64,000 bases of DNA from Pyronema omphalodes (Eukaryota; Ascomycota; Pezizomycetes; Pezizales; Pyronemataceae), in contig JAJJXM010000004.1 in assembly GCA_024516155.1 (NCBI GenBank), forward strand, positions 1,426,001 to 1,490,000, written 5' to 3'. Shown piece by piece: positions 60,316 through 64,000 of the stretch. The notes under the pieces were generated by a model that worked only from the letters and a program-made list of their open reading frames with translations, made no database searches and was not told the origin of the DNA. The translations under genes and the position numbers were made by a program. Numbering within the stretch: the first letter of the stretch is position 1; every line of letters begins with the position of its first letter.

Positions 60316-60816
60316 TCATGTTTCTACCAACTCGTTTGATATGTAGTAGCAACGAATCATGGAAGAGCATTCAACAGATACTGTAATGGCAAAGAAATGA
60401 AGAGTGATGCGCGAAGTTAGAAATTGATTTTGTGAAGAACACGAATCACGAGATGTGGAGGACTGAATGAAATCAGCGGAGATTCTTAATGGTGGCCGGT
60501 AACCACGTAAGAAGAGGATGGCCGAGGTATCGAAGAACACGACTAGTAATTTGTAACTCCAAGCACCGCAACGCGAAGTTAGTGAGAGATGTCTTTTGCA
60601 AATAAGATGAAGGACACATGGGAGGAGGATGGAGAAAAAAACAAGAAGGAGAAAAACCAGAAAGAGTAACATGATAATGTGAGGTGAAGACACGGTGGAT
60701 CTAGAGGAGATGTACTGGTTCCATCCATGGAGATATTGCCATATGGATGAAAGGGAGATTTTGGGGTAGAAAGAGTGATAGAATCCAGTCGGTTCATAGG
60801 AAATGGCATCAGTCAT
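60316..60816 (-). CDS. Hypothetical membrane protein, 166 aa
   Basis: I do not recognise this protein. The minus-strand frame is open from 60981, but its first codons lie in the tRNA-Gly gene, so I start it at the next plausible ATG, 60816 (MTDAISYEPTGFYHSF). A strongly hydrophobic segment at about residues 48-72 (MLLFLVFLLLVFFSILLPCV, then LHLI) is followed by basic CKRH, consistent with one transmembrane helix. The C-terminal part is Ser/Cys/Arg-rich with no motif. It is intronless and isolated in a gene-poor region, so it may be a chance ORF. Confidence 0.3.
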   Translation of the reverse strand: MTDAISYEPTGFYHSFYPKISLSSIWQYLHGWNQYISSRSTVSSPHIIMLLFLVFLLLVFFSILLPCVLHLICKRHLSLTSRCGAWSYKLLVVFFDTSAILFLRGYRPPLRISADFIQSSTSRDSCSSQNQFLTSRITLHFFAITVSVECSSMIRCYYISNELVET

Positions 60817-60916
60817 AGCTAATATACTATCTGTAAAATTTCCGTCGTTGGTGCGGTCGCGAGTTGTGTGAAGTGTCACAGCTGGGGAGAAAAAAAAAGA
60901 AAAGAAAAAAAATGAA

Positions 60917-60987
60917 TGCATCCGTCGGGAATCGAACCCGAGCCAATTGCTTGGAAGGCAATTATGATACCATTTCACCACGGAAGC
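60917..60987 (-). tRNA. tRNA-Gly (TCC)
   Basis: On the minus strand: acceptor GCTTCCG with CGGATGC (one T-T mismatch), D arm GTGAAATGGTATCAT, anticodon stem-loop TTGCCTTCCAAGCAA with TCC, T arm TCGGGTTCGATTCCCGA and discriminator A. No intron. A run of eight T residues follows downstream as terminator. Confidence 0.92.
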
Positions 60988-61618
60988 TTGTAGTACCTTA
61001 TAAATAATAACAATATGGACATCGTATCAATGCTGAATAGGTACCTATTTAGGTAAACCCCCCACTGCTATGAGTACTGTTATATCATGAATTCATACAG
61101 CTACTGCCTTAGAGGTACTCGAATAGCCACACCACTCGAGGATTGTTAGACAATTGCACTCGGAGCGCTTCTTATCCCAATAGATTGATCACGATGAGTC
61201 GAACTCAATCAGAATGAGAAACTGGCTTACTCGCGCATTGATCGACGATGAACAATTATCCTTAATTAACCAAGGCATGGCTGAACTGCCTTAACTATTA
61301 AACTGGTGGTTGCATATTCCCAAATTTGTCGTCTGTAGCCGTGTACGGAATATTTACATCTCACTTTCTGCTACACAGCGATAGTCGACCCATAGTGAAT
61401 CACTCATTCCAAAGATGCATTCGTGTGTCAATGCGTCGATACGTCTTCGAAATCTCAGAACCCGAGATACCGCATACTGCTGAGCACAGTTAAAATCTGC
61501 AGTCAGCTTATAAAGGCTCCAGATTGGAGGGAACGGTGAATCTTAGGGGTTGATGTGATAATAAGTTGTATATAGAAGAATCAGGATTCTGTGCTTAAAT
61601 ATCCAACCCCCCTCCGAT
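60988..61618. other. AT-rich intergenic stretch
   Basis: Nothing recognised beyond the tRNA-Gly upstream flank on its left and the candidate spliced gene on its right. Confidence 0.35.
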
Positions 61619-62091
61619 ATGTTCGATAGAAAAATCCTATTTCCCGTAATGAAAGTGTATCATCCCGGTGTTGATTTTGTTGAAGCGGTATGTTTTATTC
61701 TCTTTGCTGTTCCTTCGAATTTCTCTTGACATGATTACCTGTTACTATTTACCGACATCGTCTGAATGCCTTTGAGTATATGCTTATACTACTGTTATGA
61801 TCTCTTGTTTATTTCGCCATTTCAATTATTCTTTTTATTTCATGTGGAATGTTTAGGCTGATAAAACACTCTTGTTATTTCTATCCCCAATTATAGAAAC
61901 TTCCGGATTTTAAGAATCGCATAAACGACTTTATCGCCGCGTTGTTTAATAAGAATAAGCACGAATCCACGAAAAAATGGCAGACCGCTCGTAATGATAT
62001 GCTCATCTTATGTATCTACAACAGGGTCAAGTACTACTTTCATAGCATCCGGTATCACAAGTTCTCCGTTTATGTGAGTAATATCCCATGA
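61619..62091 (+). CDS. Candidate small spliced gene, unrecognised
   Basis: Exon 1 61619-61687 encodes MFDRKILFPVMKVYHPGVDF and three more residues, ending at a GTATGT donor. After a 209-nt AT-rich intron, the acceptor TTATAG at 61896 leads into exon 2, KLPDFKNRINDFIAALFNKN, then KHESTKKWQTARNDMLILCI and YNRVKYYFHSIRYHKFSVY, in the same frame (phase 0). At 62074 a GTGAGT either continues as VSNIP and a stop at 62089-62091, or acts as the donor of a second intron ending at TTCCAG (about 62128), followed by RITTQKNYRTVFF and a stop. The protein would be about 87-95 aa, basic and helix-prone. I know no family. Splice signals and amino-acid composition are the only support. Confidence 0.35.
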
Positions 62092-64000
62092 CCACCACCG
62101 AAAAGACCCACGCCCCCTACATTCCAGAGAATCACTACACAGAAAAACTATAGGACTGTATTCTTCTAAATAGCTAACTATCTCTCGGCGCTATATGTAT
62201 TGCATAGACGAGCCCAGCCCGATTCTCTCAATCGTCAGCCAATCCTCCGCCCACCTCCCATTCAGTGCTTCCCACTCTATGCATTATCACACTCGCAGTT
62301 TCAGACAAAACATAAATTTCTGAAAAACTTTTACCTATAATTTAAATCCTCAACACAAAATCAAGCCAATGCTTTCCTGGTGTTCAATTGAGGGCAATTT
62401 GTCCGATCCGGTTGGGGGCTCCTATATTTATTGACACTGCATGCCAGAACTCGTGTTTCGTTTCTTGTATCTAAACTATACATGAATATTTGTAGTAATC
62501 TTATATATTGTCAAGAATGCGGTGTATATGGCATAGGTTGTACGATTCAAAAGGGGTGATGGCGGGCTCTTGAAGTCGCGTCGCTTGTATGCACAATTTC
62601 ATGCCGCCTGGAAATGCACTGTGGGGATTTCTATTGATTATGTCCATCTTGCCTCAGAGTTTAGTCTGATTTCTGTTTAATCGTTGCTTAGGTTATTGGT
62701 TCCGGATGAGTGTTGAAGGTATTGCAAGCTTGGGTTACAGGGCAGGCCGAGTGAGCTTCCGTGAATCTTAATAAGAACAACACCACACATCATACGGCAT
62801 CTAGGGATGGGGGACAGTGCTTACTTTAGCATCAATCATCATATCGTAGAATTAAGTAAAAATACTCGATGTAGTCAACTTAATTTAAATAGTGCTATAT
62901 GAGAATTTGTGAGCACCAAAATATTGTGTTTCCAGAACATGTCACATGTGCGCATGAACTACAACAAACCATAAATTCAGTCATCAACCTTGCATCCAAA
63001 CCCTCGAACCGCAGTGTCTGCAGGTTCCAAAATTTGTTGCAATTCAGAGAAAGTGGAGCCTTGTATGCGTAGTCTTTGATGAAGGCTGAAGACCCATCGG
63101 TGCCTGTAGGTATAGTCATATCTTGGACTTTAGAAACACAATTTACGAGATCTCAGTAGAACCAGTTTCCAAAACACATACATCTGCACTTGTAATAATT
63201 CGGAAGTTCAACTGTGACATAGATCAAGAATCTTTGCTTAGCAAATAAGTACTTTAGCCCTCTACAGAGCCCCTTAATCCTGATCAGCCCCACTCCTTTT
63301 TGATCTGCGCTTGGCTTATAGGACGATTGACTACCATCTCATATACTCAAATGATCCAAAAGGAGTCTTCCGAGAATGATTTGGAAAGCTTGATAAACCA
63401 TTCTGGCTTTGGCGGGGTTTTTATTCTATGGTCATGTCATCGATGTTTGTAGTTTGAATATTTTGGATCCAGAAAAGAGCCTGAGTTCGTGTGTTATCAG
63501 TGCTGGATCATGAGGGCACCATACAGGAGGAGAGCAAACCTGGCGAGCCGGTATCAAAATTGAAATTTTAATCCGAGATTGTCGAACAGAGCTTCGGCAG
63601 TATCAGTTTCATGGATGCTCGTATTAGCCGTGCCGATTCGGAGTCTCCGAGCTCCAGCTATATACTCGCCAAGATTTCAACCCTTTCCTCGTGGAGGATT
63701 CCATGCAATCGGCTGGGTACTTGCAGAGCTAATAAAACGAGTGATCCAACCGAGGATTTATCAAAGTGCGAATTATACCGGGCGCACAATACTTAATAAC
63801 CGCCGAGTATATGGATACACAGAGATATATATTGCCCGTTGCCAAGACGCGGGAGGCGCATATAACTCTCCGATGTGCAATGCCATGTCTAACCTCAGTT
63901 GACAGCGGAGACATCCCGAACATCCTAAACATCCTACGCCATTATTTCCATCCCAATTATATATCTTTCTAATGTCAATCCGCCTCCTTAAGCCTCCTTG
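62092..64000. other. Right end of window, AT-rich with possible ORF relics
   Basis: On the minus strand, 62895-63160 reads VQDMTIPTGTDGSSAFIKDY, then AYKAPLSLNCNKFWNLQTLR, which looks protein-like (a leucine-rich or F-box-associated feel) but has no start and no family I can name. On the plus strand, 63590-63795 reads FMDARISRADSESPSSSYIL and more, likewise unrecognised. Both may be exons or decayed copies of genes extending beyond the window. Confidence 0.3.

Noticed and set aside
60817..60981. N-terminal extension of the membrane ORF
   Set aside because: It reads through the tRNA-Gly gene and a T-tract.

Overview
The window is nuclear DNA of a filamentous ascomycete (Pezizomycotina). This rests on short introns (mostly 42-130 nt) with GT..AG ends and CTAA(C/T) branch points, a group I G-alpha, a LaeA-like methyltransferase, a con-13-like secreted protein, a CENP-A of filamentous-fungal type and tRNA genes with pol III T-runs. 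Leotiomycetes is my best guess, but no diagnostic marker settles it. Most genes are multi-exon, so several are invisible as long ORFs; I assembled them by splicing by eye.

Layout. 1-11.5 kb is AT-rich and partly decayed. It holds a 10-exon LaeA-like methyltransferase (512-1981, -) with a degenerate partial copy beside it (2860-3540), a con-13-like secreted protein (4239-5445, -), a centromeric histone H3/CENP-A (6022-6619, +), a broken trypsin-like protease relic (6913-7680, -) and a complete non-autonomous hAT-like element with an 8-bp target duplication (7939-8511). A tRNA-Lys follows at 11.6 kb. From 13 to 50.7 kb lie the conserved housekeeping genes: a 78-aa conserved protein, G-alpha, a Yox1/Yhp1-like homeobox factor, a FAD amine oxidase, the KEOPS subunit Pcc1 (94 aa, two exons), the Cdc14 phosphatase and an NAD kinase. 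They are separated by very long non-coding stretches full of microsatellites and minisatellites. From 50.7 to 64 kb there is almost no recognisable gene: a Tc1/mariner-like MITE (54854-55062), an intron-containing tRNA-Asn, a tRNA-Gly and a few unrecognised ORFs.

How the genes relate. CENP-A, Cdc14 and the Yox1-like factor are cell-cycle genes, and MluI cell-cycle boxes (ACGCGT) cluster upstream of CENP-A and the homeobox gene. G-alpha, the LaeA-like protein and the con-13-like protein fit signalling and development. NAD kinase and Pcc1 are housekeeping. There is no operon-like organisation; Pcc1 and Cdc14 are divergent across about 1.25 kb. All functional calls are from motifs recognised by eye; no database search was run.
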